Positions 22,901 to 30,181 of a DNA stretch of 61,208 nucleotides are shown here, piece after piece; the first letter of the stretch is position 1, and each line of letters opens with the position of its first letter. The DNA lies in the NCBI GenBank assembly GCA_903813345.2, contig CAIIXF020000158.1, positions 52,793-114,000 on the forward strand, read 5' to 3'. Made by a program: the position numbers and the translations under genes. Under the pieces are notes generated by a model. It saw nothing but the letters and a program-made list of their open reading frames with translations. It was not told the origin of the DNA and did no database searches. The DNA comes from Owenia fusiformis. Lineage: Eukaryota > Annelida > Polychaeta > Sabellida > Oweniidae.

Positions 22901-23301
22901 TCACTTTCAGTAGAACCACGGGATTTCACACTTGGTTGATTGGTTGTTTTTGTCAATCGTCTGAGACTCCTCTTTGCAAATTTAGACAGTTTACATGGTA
23001 ATAAAAGTCTTGATTTATCAGGAATATCAGCATCCGGTATAGCTTCGGTTAGAACAATATTCTGTTTAGCAAGTGAAGAACCAGTAGCGAATGAAATGGC
23101 AGCAAGATTTTCATATATATGACTATTTGAACATCTGAATGCAGTATCAGAGAGCAAAGACTTATTTTGACACAAAGGTGTAGGCCTTTCATTGATATTA
23201 CATAGTTCATCCAAGTTTCTAAGGTCACTTTGAAAAATTTGGGCAGCACTTCCCCTCATATTTGTGTTTTCATCATTTTGGTTTGACATATTTTCAGTCA
23301 T
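13948..23301 (-). CDS. Helentron polyprotein: OTU - C76-like - OTU - Rep (HUH) - PIF1-like helicase - APE-type endonuclease (3117 aa)
   Basis: Intronless, unbroken frame encoding the transposition protein of a Helentron (rolling-circle transposon). In order: basic stretch (about 180-230, possible nuclear localisation); OTU protease 1 (GDGNC, C454; H563); C76-like cysteine protease domain (C602, D732, H734); OTU 2 (GDGDC, C954; H1061); charged NPEF repeats (about 1200-1310); Cys-rich fingers (about 1347-1415) and a DUF6570-like part; Helitron-like Rep region (about 1650-2065) with HUH motif SPHVHCLFW (H1870, H1872) and paired tyrosines Y2056/Y2060 in YIISYVSK; PIF1-like helicase with Walker A GCAGTGKS (K2452), Walker B IDEIS (D2546), GDFMQLPPV (about 2584) and AFSRVTS (about 2846); C-terminal endonuclease with N2904, E2931, GDFN (D3039, N3041), D3078 and H3102. 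The Asp usually before the last His is Tyr3101. Known Helentrons carry Rep-Hel, EN and often OTU; the second OTU and the C76-like domain are additions seen here. The first ATG is used; further upstream coding exons cannot be excluded. The open frame suggests recent activity. Confidence 0.93.
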   Translation of the reverse strand: MTENMSNQNDENTNMRGSAAQIFQSDLRNLDELCNINERPTPLCQNKSLLSDTAFRCSNSHIYENLAAISFATGSSLAKQNIVLTEAIPDADIPDKSRLLLPCKLSKFAKRSLRRLTKTTNQPSVKSRGSTESEVICDDPLKSNVKILDDIKSLIDKNNTILGSISKLNKYYVNKIRGQEKATAKKLKSNLRKSSKRLCNQKMVHSSIKNMSKQSSRKLGRKNQKLISKKEKHIYDENLRKPMSKKDEVTQRHVLEQYLSDNSLRVPTINVETKDSNVDTDIKYKSFSNRKEMKRAKYLSREANFTNKTTCGNMQETKNENPYFLKIVEQMEDIFKDDCPRVPPIKVVFENDEEFENTDIVDSQTGGYKPELPRHNLKQKSSENADDITIIQSKKSGPVGNFAPLQNIEKRQLCNIHHLEYCHKSNDPIHIDVEIRDMKPKQECLKRITGDGNCLFRAISYCVTNDESNHIAIRQSIVAHRNDPNCQEYILKTRGLTHSELKLHFKSRNMNRSSVWGTDIEIAAACHLFQMKITTYDRMNSWSVFGREFENRCIYLDHSTQNHYDVITDVIGSGILKVHDVVQGTMAQNDDVFEDIGGGKQCFANSLTYLMMSESEAYRHIDAPFIDDVLYRGNILYTRIITENPTPNGYLSIYDIPETVSCNDKTFTYRSTPIQGQLEYWNYDEDEHGLTIHEAIDQALTDHDSCLVTFLNTTMCVTKRKKGETIMYYSFDPHCRDKQGRIHEFGKATVHMSNVLETITMLIWNTAESLSESIQHRADTKNRFSVDAITFNECKAVKQSTLSSKIKCRNDSGKNEPEQMNKFDSKVKSKSAKRKLRFSEKLPSESEVLCMNNDLLGKCSNNEQLGESVKKRQCKENVRITKEYDDDVTNVSVGEKQISIGHFIPLNKAQKIEIAKQFNLKRREMRADAKQDMELLHSFPKQKSLKKVKGDGDCLFRAISYSMTNTEDNHKQVRQLIVDHKNEPICKQYIIKTLGITPDELENQIMSKMMHSQGIFGTQIEIVACCHLFEVKILTYSNDRWTVFGSTYDRQLYLNHSGELHYDVVTKVQEKPMQASNATTIPTEERSSPDSSKPEISQFSRIMKLGSLETDSNKKSSNISQVEPKTPKCSKKELRRKVENLKKKQEYNENKDVSENKKEYQRMTYKVSEDYKESKKRESKKNYKQTPEKLKKCIIEYQRNKYDTNPGFRENQKEYMKGYEKKRYESNPEFKEKQKQRIRTEYDMNPEFRENQKEYMKEYENKRYETNPEFKEKQKQRIRTEYDMNPEFKEKQKQRIRTEYEINPEFVESQKRRSKQEYLSQRQNLSEFSNALLRFRNIISDGLTYVCTVCQKLLFRHQVLKYNQDKLKDLKNIRENAAKCISDTYVHKRNNTCKTNCSLCNSPKSETWICHNCLRYLRKGEMPLTAHCNNMSVPHTPDELKYLNELEQHLIALRLPIMKIVHLPKGGQFGMKGPVISVAGDIVETVTSLPRPLHDEELIQVKLKRKLQYDGHHMYKTVSITKVKKALLYLADNNPLYRTVAISDDFQECVPDYLLDIKDRKKITPPNKQSEQIKCSTPTSKMNEDTGEGSNNDSEEIACESVGVLFDTCLQPGNIGQEMLDLHMDSIYSVAPGENKKPLPILQEQNNEAMSFPTLFPDGTNSFAQARIKDIRPAKYFGNRLFSADLRFGQNSQYIFYAQYTSELRKIIDNVSYSLKKGTRSKSDGSELTLDDILNREKCEALTRKSVGYHYLQPIRGTPPFWQREQMNLFAMIRQLGSPTWFCSFSCADLRWDEFILTILNQNNDIRLPTELSKTEKCNLIRDNPVTVARLFDFRWTRFLKEIIMSPSNPIGKVKDLWWRYEFQMRGSPHVHCLFWIEDAPTYENASKSEVEEFIGKYVSCELPDEFDDPELNHIVSEVQTHSKNHSKSCKKKGTTCRFNFPKPPSSRTFIASNDDPENDMPMEKAKNILVALKTQILSDDCSGLSLDQIFEKAWPGLTQEEYQKAQSTLTKTKQVILKRHAKEMWINNYNADLLRAWNANMDIQHPVDIFAVVVYIISYVSKSETEMSKNLQAASDEAKEQNASASKAMKAIGYRYMKHREISVQEAVYRGSNMKIKQASRSVVFLPVGNNPIRMSLPLSILRMKKTDKLFLPNIIDKYLGRPITNDFNSMCLAEFASKYLLLNTPKKTLETEDGDDQNEVLDIDTGDTTNENDECKIMKLQGELGYIQKRTKHFAIVRYPNFSRENNSEEYFHSVLQLFMPYRNENEFKPNQCDSYENYLRSSILHNDKMVKISDIVDKNKSIYDITGEKLSDAVDKLNNEGTYDDAWAKIAPEQELNRHESILDKEPDEIVDVAEGDIPEIDYIEKKDKVKSATCLVELQTSTHSTSDIMPLLRQLNSKQKQIYYIVRKWCLEKAKWCSQKSKCCSEEPLGKNPDPLFLHISGCAGTGKSHLIKCIHYTSTRIFQIYGDQKLKNAISTLLTAPTGTSAFNIPGNTVHSAFHVVTKNKSKRDEKDGHFKYIPLSEPLMAKVRVQLENLQNLVIDEISMVSIELLKYVDGRLGQIKRTNDKFGNTSILAFGDFMQLPPVIQKILLKEYPHIFNPFDLFKKIELTEIMRQKDDIEYAEVLRRIRVLKKTEKLSEKDDQFFRNIANKKPPANCLRAYSTRKLRDEYNMSRLQEICKANDKVIHHIKAEDYFRRNGQTWEKTDKAPHSLSETFDPEITLCEGANVLLIKNVAVADGLVNGVFGVVTHIEYKNQQDNMPQAVWVKFNDSRVGQKYKYEHPSSKYPESIRIEPAEDQVGQFLRRQIPLILSYACTIHKLQGATCQELTVSMKGMFKGGMAYVAFSRVTSANGLYILDYDPALIYCDGDMIANLDRMPMYDIQPNPKPETNDLTIAFHNIQGLVAHIEDAKVNTELLSSDIICLCETWLYRDDTSPVLFLPHFEKPYIKNRTNISTHNGGIAIYHNNEMYHIHIESVIEKTEPKIEHVVTYVENLGVVTIYKQPTCNVSEFVCALENLIHCVTQRTKRIILIGDFNEDLHNDKPHPIHHNLVVINSFSQLICESTTENLTCIDHVYVKGIHPSKLKAFVEPTYYSYHEMLKVIVLNEKENWD
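19380..19710 (-). repeat. In-frame NPEF repeat region of the Helentron protein
   Basis: The coding DNA contains near-identical segments beginning 'tctgtgcgaatacgttgc' at 19406, 19460 and 19580, spaced 54 and 120 bp apart, both multiples of three. They encode six repeats built around NPEF or NPGF, followed by charged blocks such as KEKQKQRIRTEYD and RENQKEYMKEYE. Probable long charged helices linking OTU 2 to the zinc-finger part. Low divergence between units implies recent expansion. Confidence 0.85.
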
Positions 23302-23570
23302 AAATTGTTTTGTAAAATGGTTTAATATTTGTTTTGTAAATTGGTTTAATATTTGTTTTGTAAATTGGTTTAATTATTTTGTACTTCTCTCTGTGCAACA
23401 TGCGTTTGTGCACTGCTGGCTTAATGTACGAGAAATACTCAAAGTGCACTCAGTATTTACAAGTACAGTTGTTCATTATCTGTTATCAGACTGATTTGCT
23501 ACGAACAAGTGTAAGGAAGATCGCAAATCAGATGCATATAAAGTGACTACGAACGCAAGGTATATGCATA
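23302..23570 (-). promoter_or_regulatory. Probable 5' leader of the Helentron gene, with three 24-bp repeats
   Basis: Directly upstream of the start codon are three tandem 24-bp units (23305-23328, 23329-23352, 23353-23376) of the form 'ttgttttgtaaattggttta'. Further up the minus strand reads a TATA-like 'actttatatgcat' near 23530-23545. The same sequence precedes the second gene copy. No transcription start can be proved from sequence. Confidence 0.4.
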
Positions 23571-23612
23571 GAAACCCTGCGATCATCGATGCCTGATGCC
23601 CTTCCCCTGAGA

Positions 23613-23642
23613 ACTGAAAAACAGAAAACAATCTGTGTCAGT
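23613..23642. other. Small hairpin upstream of the Helentron gene
   Basis: ACTGA, 3 bp, ACAGA, a short loop, then TCTGT, 1 bp, TCAGT form a two-part stem. It is conserved in the second copy (about 45360-45389). It lies between the leader and the first foldback repeat, so it could sit near the 5' terminus of the element, but I could not define a terminus. Confidence 0.35.
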
Positions 23643-23659
23643 TTGTATTTTTTCCCGTT

Positions 23660-24470
23660 TATCACACCTGGTAATTGAAAAGGGGGAATAGGGGATCTCT
23701 GCCTGAAAATTCAGCAAATCTGCAAGATTAACCTTTTCATCAGAAAGTTTACAAAAGTTTACAAGATCTCTAAATGAATATGTACATGGAATGGTAAAAT
23801 TGGTTAGGTGTTCCTCTTTTTAACTAGATTCTAAGGTGTGAGATCTATTTAAAAAGGCACAACATCACCAACACGCAAAAATCAATATTTTTGCAATAAG
23901 TCAAGCAATGGATGTCAACAAGACCTGTTATAAATACTGATAGATGACGTCATCATCACAAAATGAATGCAATTGCTGTTTTATCAAAATTAGTTAGAGC
24001 ATTTTGTAAAAAACAATTTAAAAAATCTTACAGTGAGTAAGGGGGGAGGAGGAAGCTATCTTTAATGACTCCCCATCTTTACTCACTGTAATATTTTGAT
24101 AATTTTTTGGTGTTAGCGTTTAGTAACACATTTAAAAACAGCAACAGCATTATATATTTTGTGATGATAAATGACATGTATTAGTATTCATAACAGGTCC
24201 TGTAGATATCCACTACTTGTTTTATAGCAAAATGAATGATTTTTGCACATTGGTGATGTCATGCCTTTTTAAATAGATCTCTCATCTTAGAAGCTGCTCA
24301 GTTAAAAAATCATAAGGCAGAAAGGCGCCATATCGTGTACACATTCATTTAGCGTTTTATTCATAAACATTTTGGTGAAAAATAATTCTTGCAGATTTGT
24401 TGAATTTAATAGCAGAAATCATCTACTCCCCCTTAACTCATTTTTGATAACCCCTGTTTATATCATAAGA
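23660..24470. mobile_element. Foldback (palindromic) repeat, family P, copy with both arms
   Basis: The left arm (about 23660-24020) and right arm (about 24095-24470) are imperfect reverse complements. Landmarks: 'gggggaataggggatctctg' against 'cccccttaactcat', 'gcaaatctgcaagatt' against 'aattcttgcagatttgttga', and 'agatctatttaaaaaggca' against 'tgcctttttaaatagatct'. The centre holds a tight hairpin at 24028-24091 ('ttacagtgagtaa' / 'ttactcactgtaa'). Related copies are at 25180-25720 and, as separated arms, at 34003-34140 and 36880-37195. Non-autonomous, no coding capacity. Confidence 0.7.
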
Positions 24471-25179
24471 AGTTTTAGTCAGCATCTTCATACTTTTATT
24501 AGGACTGGTCAATAAATTGATACATCAATGGCTGTTACCAACCTCTTTCAAAAAGCAAAAATCAATTATTTCAATAGTTTTATGTCATCAGTTAAAAACT
24601 CTTCTAAATTGAGTATTGACTTGGCAAATCTAACCATATCAGGCATATGTGTTTAAAACAGTATGTCACCTTGAAATGCTTCTTATATTGGGTCTGGATA
24701 CCAAAATCATAAGGTTCTTTTCCTTGGGGTATTGTGACATCAATTGCAAGAAAATTCAGTAACTGAATCATGCAGTTTATGTCACTGAACTCTAAGTGAA
24801 ATAAGCCTTCATATGACTGCTGCATTAATACAAGTTTTAGAAGCCTTTCTTAACAAAGTCTCAATAACATGACACAAACATGGCTAGAATTTGAATGCTA
24901 AACCTCTCTGGAAAAGTGCTGTGTTCAATGGAAACTAAATATGTAATCATAAATTCTTGTCCTTTGTTTAAATAGATGGGATTAAGGCTGTTCATGTTTT
25001 CTTAAGCCTGACCAGTGGTTAAAAAGTCAACAAATTTACTGAAAGGCCTTATGAAAGAATATTATTCAGAGAATTGAAATTGCTCCTGATAGTTGACACT
25101 GAATTTTAATTAGAGCTTTGAAGTAAAAAGTCATATTCTCAAATAATGAATGATCAACTTTCTAATAAACTCAAACAAA
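24471..25179. other. AT-rich non-coding stretch
   Basis: No recognisable coding sequence. The 73-codon minus-strand frame at 24604-24825 is retained in the duplicate, but has no family features. Some phrases ('gaccagtggttaaaaagtcaa') recur near 25850, so this is older dispersed repeat. Confidence 0.4.
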
Positions 25180-25720
25180 TTATTTTTTCACAAGAAAGCT
25201 TTGAATATATCATTTAATGAATAGGACTGTATGGTAAAATATGTTAGGAGTTTTATGATTTTTCCAAGGTGTGAGATCTATTTGAACATGTGAGCTAAAA
25301 GAGTGCAATGTCACCAATATGCAAAATTCAATCTTGCTATAAATGAAACAGTGAACACGACTTGTTAGAAATATTAATTGGTGACGTTATCATCACGAAA
25401 TGAATGCAACTGCTGTTTTTTCAAAATCATAATATTTTTTGATAAAAAATTGAAACAACATTCAGTTTGTGATGATAACATCATCTATTAGTACTTAAGT
25501 CATGTAGACATCCACTTCTTGTTTTATAGCCAAAAGATAGCACGCTGGTGATTTCATCTCACCTTAAAAGCTTATCAGTTCAAAACCAATCATAACACAC
25601 CTAACAGTGTTTACAATTCTGTGTACCTATTCATTTAGCAATTTTTTAACAAACTTTATCTCAAAAAATAATTTTTGCAGATGTGTTTACATTACATGGC
25701 CTATTCCCCTTAAAACTTCT
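25180..25720. mobile_element. Foldback repeat, family P, second copy
   Basis: Carries the same landmarks as 23660-24470 ('gtgagatctattt', 'gtcaccaatatgcaaaa', 'gacgttatcatcacgaaatgaatgcaa') followed by their inverted counterparts ('ttgtgatgataacatcat', 'ttcatctcaccttaaaa', 'atttttgcagatgtgtt'). The arms are more diverged and shorter than in the first copy. Confidence 0.65.
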
Positions 25721-26499
25721 TCAAAATGGAGTTTTGACTTGGCAAATCTAGCCAAATAGAAACCAAATATTGAATCATAGATTTTTGTCCATTGTTTTAA
25801 TAAATGAGGTTACTGCTATTAATCTTTTCTTAGACTGACCAGTGGTTAAAAAGTCAATAGATGTTGACTAAAAGGTCTTATGAAAGAATAAAGAATACGA
25901 TTCAGAGAATTAAAATTACTTCTCAAAGTTTCACATTGCAGTTTAATTAATGTATTGAAGTAAATGAATGATCAATTTTTCTTGTTAACTCAAATTTTAG
26001 CTGACTCATAATCAACCCCAAAACTTATAAATTGATGAGAAAGTTTTATTGTAATCTTTATTCAATCTTGAGTATCAAGATATAATATGACCTCAGACAT
26101 TAATTTTAATTATGTTTTGTCTTTTCATTAACGACATATCAAACTTTTTATTTATATAAATTTGACCATAAATAAATGACTTTCAGATAATTAACCCATT
26201 TACTGCACAACTGCCAACTCCCTTTCCAAACTGAGAGTTTCCCCCAAGATTTAAAAAAAGCGTTTCATATTTTAAAATAATATTGAGAACAAATTAGACC
26301 AATCTTAAGAATAGATTCAATATATTTCATTTAGAAATGTGGTATCAAATATTGTTTATTAACTTTGAAATTTGAAAATGTGACTTTTAGGTCAGGAGAT
26401 TTCCCATAGAGCCTATATTATAAAATTATGAAAAGGCAACTATGTTTTCTTGTAATGAACAGATAATTTTTCCACTTATTAGACATCTTCAAATTGGTA
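25721..26499. other. AT-rich non-coding stretch
   Basis: Nothing coding is recognisable. It contains the repeated 'gaccagtggttaaaaagtcaa' phrase also seen near 25020, then plain AT-rich sequence. Confidence 0.4.
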
Positions 26500-26501
26500 T
26501 A

Positions 26502-27014
26502 CTGTACTCCTGGTTATTTTCACATGCTACTATATTTCATGCTCTTTGTGAGTTTGGGGAATTCGCAAAATATAATAGCTGTGAAATTCCAATAGTTCTA
26601 ATTCACAAAATATAATAGTCACAAAATTCAATGAAAATTTCTAAAATTTATTTCATTCAATGTTCACTATATTTTCGTCCAGTGCTGGGTGATAAAAAGT
26701 AAAGAGGAAACAGTATTCTTGGATTTCAGGTTCTAAGAGATCGTAATTAAAGAATATTCTCACAAAATGGCTTCGGATGAACTGGGTGAAGGGAAAAGCA
26801 TGGCTAATATTGAAGAAAAAAGGGTGGTCTTGCATTGAGAAATTGCCATCTTAAAAAAATGAAGCATGACCCATTTTGAGAAGCCAAATATCCATGAAAA
26901 TTAATGGCTGCAAAATTTCAAAGAAACTTGAAATCAGCGAAATATAAAAGCAGTGAAAGTTCAAAATTGCAAAAATGAAAAATATAATAGCATTGAATAT
27001 TAGTTGGAGAACAG
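26502..27014. mobile_element. TA-flanked MITE (513 bp)
   Basis: Flanked by TA on both sides (26500-26501 and 27015-27016). Ends are imperfect inverted repeats: 'ctgtactcctggttattttc' on the left, 'gttggagaacag' on the right. Subterminal 'aaaatataatag' motifs recur inside in both orientations. No transposase is visible. TA duplication suggests a Tc1/mariner/pogo-type source. The second copy at 48257-48769 has the same length. Confidence 0.6.
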
Positions 27015-27262
27015 TATAACTGAAAAAGTTAAATGAAAAATTATACACTGAATCTATTAAAAATTCAAGTGTATTATCTGGTCATTCCTCCTAGGAGCAA
27101 AAGTGTGCAATCTGTTCATAATTGTGAACCATAAATGCAGTATATAAAAAAAAACTTCAAGGGATTAAGTTCATTTTGGTGGATATGGTTTTAGGAGGAT
27201 GATATTGACACCTGAGCAGATGAGATTAAGTTAAAAGTAATCAAGATAAAGGTGCTTGTGTA

Positions 27263-27969
27263 GTTATCAGAAATTAACAACAAACAGGAAATGAAAAAAG
27301 CTTGAGATAACAGAGTTCTGCTTTGACCTTCAGCCAGTTTACTACACCCACATATCATTTACATGACCAGGATCACAATGGTCGGACATAGCCAGAATGA
27401 CTCTAAACATGATGTTGTAGTTTTTAGCCCTCTGAAAATGTGACTGAAAATTGTAAAAGTTGACCTTCCAGAAAGGTCACTGTACAGAATATTTTTAATT
27501 TTTCGGAAAAGATGCCCAAAATATTGCTCCAAATGATAGGAGCTTTGTGAAATTTTGAAAAATTGTGGTCATAAAAAGGAAAATGGATCGCTTTTCAAAT
27601 CATATTTACTTTTCTGGGAATGAATTCAAATTTTTAAAGCTCCTAATATTTTAAGTAATATATTCAATATATTTAGGCACAGTTTCTGAAAAAAAAACCA
27701 ATAGATTCTGGTTGGGGACATTTCCATAAGACCAACTTTTAACTATTTTCAGTAACATTTTCAGTCACATTTTCAGAGGGCTGAAAAAGCTAGTAAATTG
27801 TGTTTAGGGTCATTCTAACCATGCCCATTGCTATCCTGGTCATGTAAATGATATATGAGAGTAGTAAAACTGACTGAAGGTTATAGCAGAACTCTGTTAT
27901 CTAAGTTCAATTTTTTTTTTTAAATCACATGTTTTTTTCATTTCCTGCTTGGTGTAAATTTCTGATAAC
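27263..27969. mobile_element. Palindromic TA-flanked element (707 bp)
   Basis: Ends 'gttatcagaaatt' and 'aatttctgataac' are perfect inverted repeats next to TA (27261-27262 and 27970-27971). Matching pairs continue inwards for about 300 bp, including 'aacaggaaatgaaaaaa' / 'ttttttcatttcctg', 'tcatttacatgaccaggat' / 'atcctggtcatgtaaatga' and 'agccctctgaaaatgtgact' / 'agtcacattttcagagggct'. It is essentially one long hairpin with a ~100-bp centre. No coding capacity. Confidence 0.75.
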
Positions 27970-27971
27970 TA

Positions 27972-28487
27972 CCAGATTTTCTCGCATATACGCCCCCCTA
28001 AGTTTAAGCCCATGGGCCAAAAATCGAATGAAGTACGTTTATACGCCCATGGGCCTATAAAAAATGACTATTTATTGATTTTTTCAATAAATTCTAGAGT
28101 ATTTTCGTTCTGGCAGATTGTTCTGTCGTTACTTTGTTTCAACATTAAGTTCAACGCTGTGCCGTAAGTGGCAGTGGTGGATCGTTCTGTTGTTACTTTG
28201 TCCAAGGTTGAAGGTGACATTTCCTTTATAATTCTTACAAAACATGCAGTAGGACTACAACAGTAGGTACGGTAGTCTTTGAGGAAGATGGCTGATGCCC
28301 ACCCCACGGTGGCTCACAACCGTCGAAAATCTTATACCTTGGCTCTTCTCACCTTTATGCCCACTGGGCCAAAAATCGAAAGTAGTGCACTTATACGCCC
28401 ATGGGCGAAAAATAAGAGGTAAAATAACAGACGAAATTACCCCTTCTTTCAGTTATACGCCCAGGGCTTATATGCGAGAAAATCCGT
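27972..28487. mobile_element. Pogo/Tigger-like non-autonomous element (516 bp)
   Basis: Flanked by TA (27970-27971 and 28488-28489). Terminal inverted repeats match over about 26 bp with few mismatches: 'ccagattttctcgcatatac' on the left, 'tatgcgagaaaatccgt' on the right. Subterminal 'tacgcccatgggc' motifs repeat in direct and inverted form. An internal relic of a transposase N-terminus lies at 28288-28360. The element sits exactly at the TA that bounds the preceding palindromic element. Confidence 0.7.
28288..28360 (+). pseudogene. N-terminal scrap of a pogo-type transposase
   Basis: An ATG starts a peptide MADAHPTVAHNRRKSYTLAL; the copy at 50044 reads MADAHPMVARNRRKSYTLAL. The RRKSYTL block resembles the start of the first helix-turn-helix of pogo/Tigger-type transposases. 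The frame then runs into non-transposase sequence, consistent with internal deletion of a full-length element. Identification rests on this short motif together with the TIR type. Confidence 0.45.
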
Positions 28488-28489
28488 TA

Positions 28490-29337
28490 CTACGAGACTG
28501 AGAAAGCTGTTTGGGGATTTAACCATTACTTAATAAAGGGGGCGTGTATTAGTCATCCATTTATATGATAGAGTTATTTACATTGTGTATTTCACTTTAT
28601 GGATCAGCTCCCATTAGTGTTTTGTCATAACTTGAAATTAATTAGACCATTGCTCCAATCCTCAATTGTTATAAAAAAGGGATCCAGAGATCTTCAAGAT
28701 TCTAAATCTCCAATTTCAGGTGTTTATAGATATTCTATTTTTAAATAAATCATATTTTTCCAGTTAACTTTTAAATCTCAAATTCTTAGCACCTAGAAGT
28801 TGGCAGGTATGCTAGCTGGGGTCACCTTTCAAGATCTCCAATGAATCATTGTGCCTCATACAAAAATAAATGCCAAAAATACTTAATATTAAGGAAGAAA
28901 ACATTTCTTTTTACACAACATTTGAAGTGATCAATAAGCTTCCAATCTTGAAAGATGGCAGCCTATTGTAAATGAGTTAGTGACACAATATTCACCTTTC
29001 AATACAAGTATATTGGAGCACAAAAGCCATTATTTGTACTTTAGGAAATGCTTCTGCGGGATAGCATCACATACAACTGAGACAACTCAGTAATATTTTT
29101 CATAGTATCTGACTATAAATACAAGAACTGATAGTTTTATTCTCCAAATATCTTTGATTGCAAGGTGTCTGTTCTTCTTACTGTACCTTCTTAAAGTCTT
29201 AACTTGACACTTGACCTCTGACACGTTTTCTTGCAATTGCTGTGTAAAAAAACAACAAAATTATGGCTATATTAAGGTAATCATCTGGTCCTAATTTTTA
29301 TTAATTTTACTGAACACACGAAACTGAAAATTACAGT
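28490..29337. other. Non-coding, no feature recognised
   Basis: AT-rich sequence with stops in all frames. No repeats beyond its counterpart in the second copy (about 50246-51112), which has a ~20-bp local duplication near 50641-50670 that is absent here. Confidence 0.4.
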
Positions 29338-29339
29338 TA

Positions 29340-30179
29340 CTGTATTATCTCTAATGAGTGCACAGTGTGCCTTCCAAATTGAAATTTAAGAGGGTGCGAT
29401 ATTGAGAGATTCCAATTAGCGCACATACAAAAAGTTTAGAAAAAAAATATTGCGGATAATCTTTTTAGTTGTTATCACTTTTAGAGAGATTTACATACTC
29501 TACAGCTCCTGTATTTCTTTCTCTGCATTATTATCGATATCTTATGGTTACACCTAACCATCAACAACATATGGTGACAAAAAATATACCGGCGTACACC
29601 TTAGCTGTAAGTTGTCATGTTTGAAGCGAAAAGTGTCATGTAGGTTTTAAAAGATTTATCTAAGGAATATGATGAAGTATTTCATGTTTAATTTCATGTG
29701 CATGCTCTTGGGAAGACTTTAAACTTTCTAATTACTTTAGCAGATTCTCAAGTGGTGCTCGAGATTTTTCTAGGTAGTTCCACCCACGTTCATGTGAATA
29801 TAATCAACATTTTCCAGTTGGTCAATTATGTGGGTGGAATTACCAAAAAAAAATTTGAGCACTGCTCGAGAATCTGTTAACGTAATTAGCAAGTTATAAG
29901 TCTTGCAAAGAGCATCCACATGATATTAAACATGAAATACTTCATCATATTCCTTAGATAAATCTTTTAAAACCTACATCACAATTTTTGCTCCAAATAT
30001 GACAACGTATGGCTAAAGTGTTCGCCGGTATATTTTGTCACTGTACATTGTCAATGGTTAGGCGTGGTTGTATAAATAATTGGAACTAATGCATTAAGCT
30101 TCATGTTTTATAGGGACCATATTTAACATAGAATTTGCATGTGCTCTCATTGGAACTGTGCACTGATTAGAGAATACAG
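29340..30179. mobile_element. Palindromic TA-flanked element (840 bp)
   Basis: Flanked by TA (29338-29339 and 30180-30181). Ends 'ctgtattatctctaatgagt' and 'ctgattagagaatacag' are inverted repeats containing a shared 'gtgcacag'. The inside is a second long inverted repeat: 'aagatttatctaaggaatat' / 'atattccttagataaatctt', 'gaagtatttcatgtttaat' / 'attaaacatgaaatacttc', and 'ttccacccac' / 'gtgggtggaa', centred near 29800. No coding capacity. The duplicate at 51115-51954 is exactly as long. Confidence 0.75.
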
Positions 30180-30181
30180 TA

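Noticed and set aside
13640-23660. Canonical Helitron ends (5' TC, 3' hairpin plus CTRR)
   Set aside because: I found no pair of such ends bracketing the gene. Helentrons are not expected to have them, and I could not define the true termini by eye.
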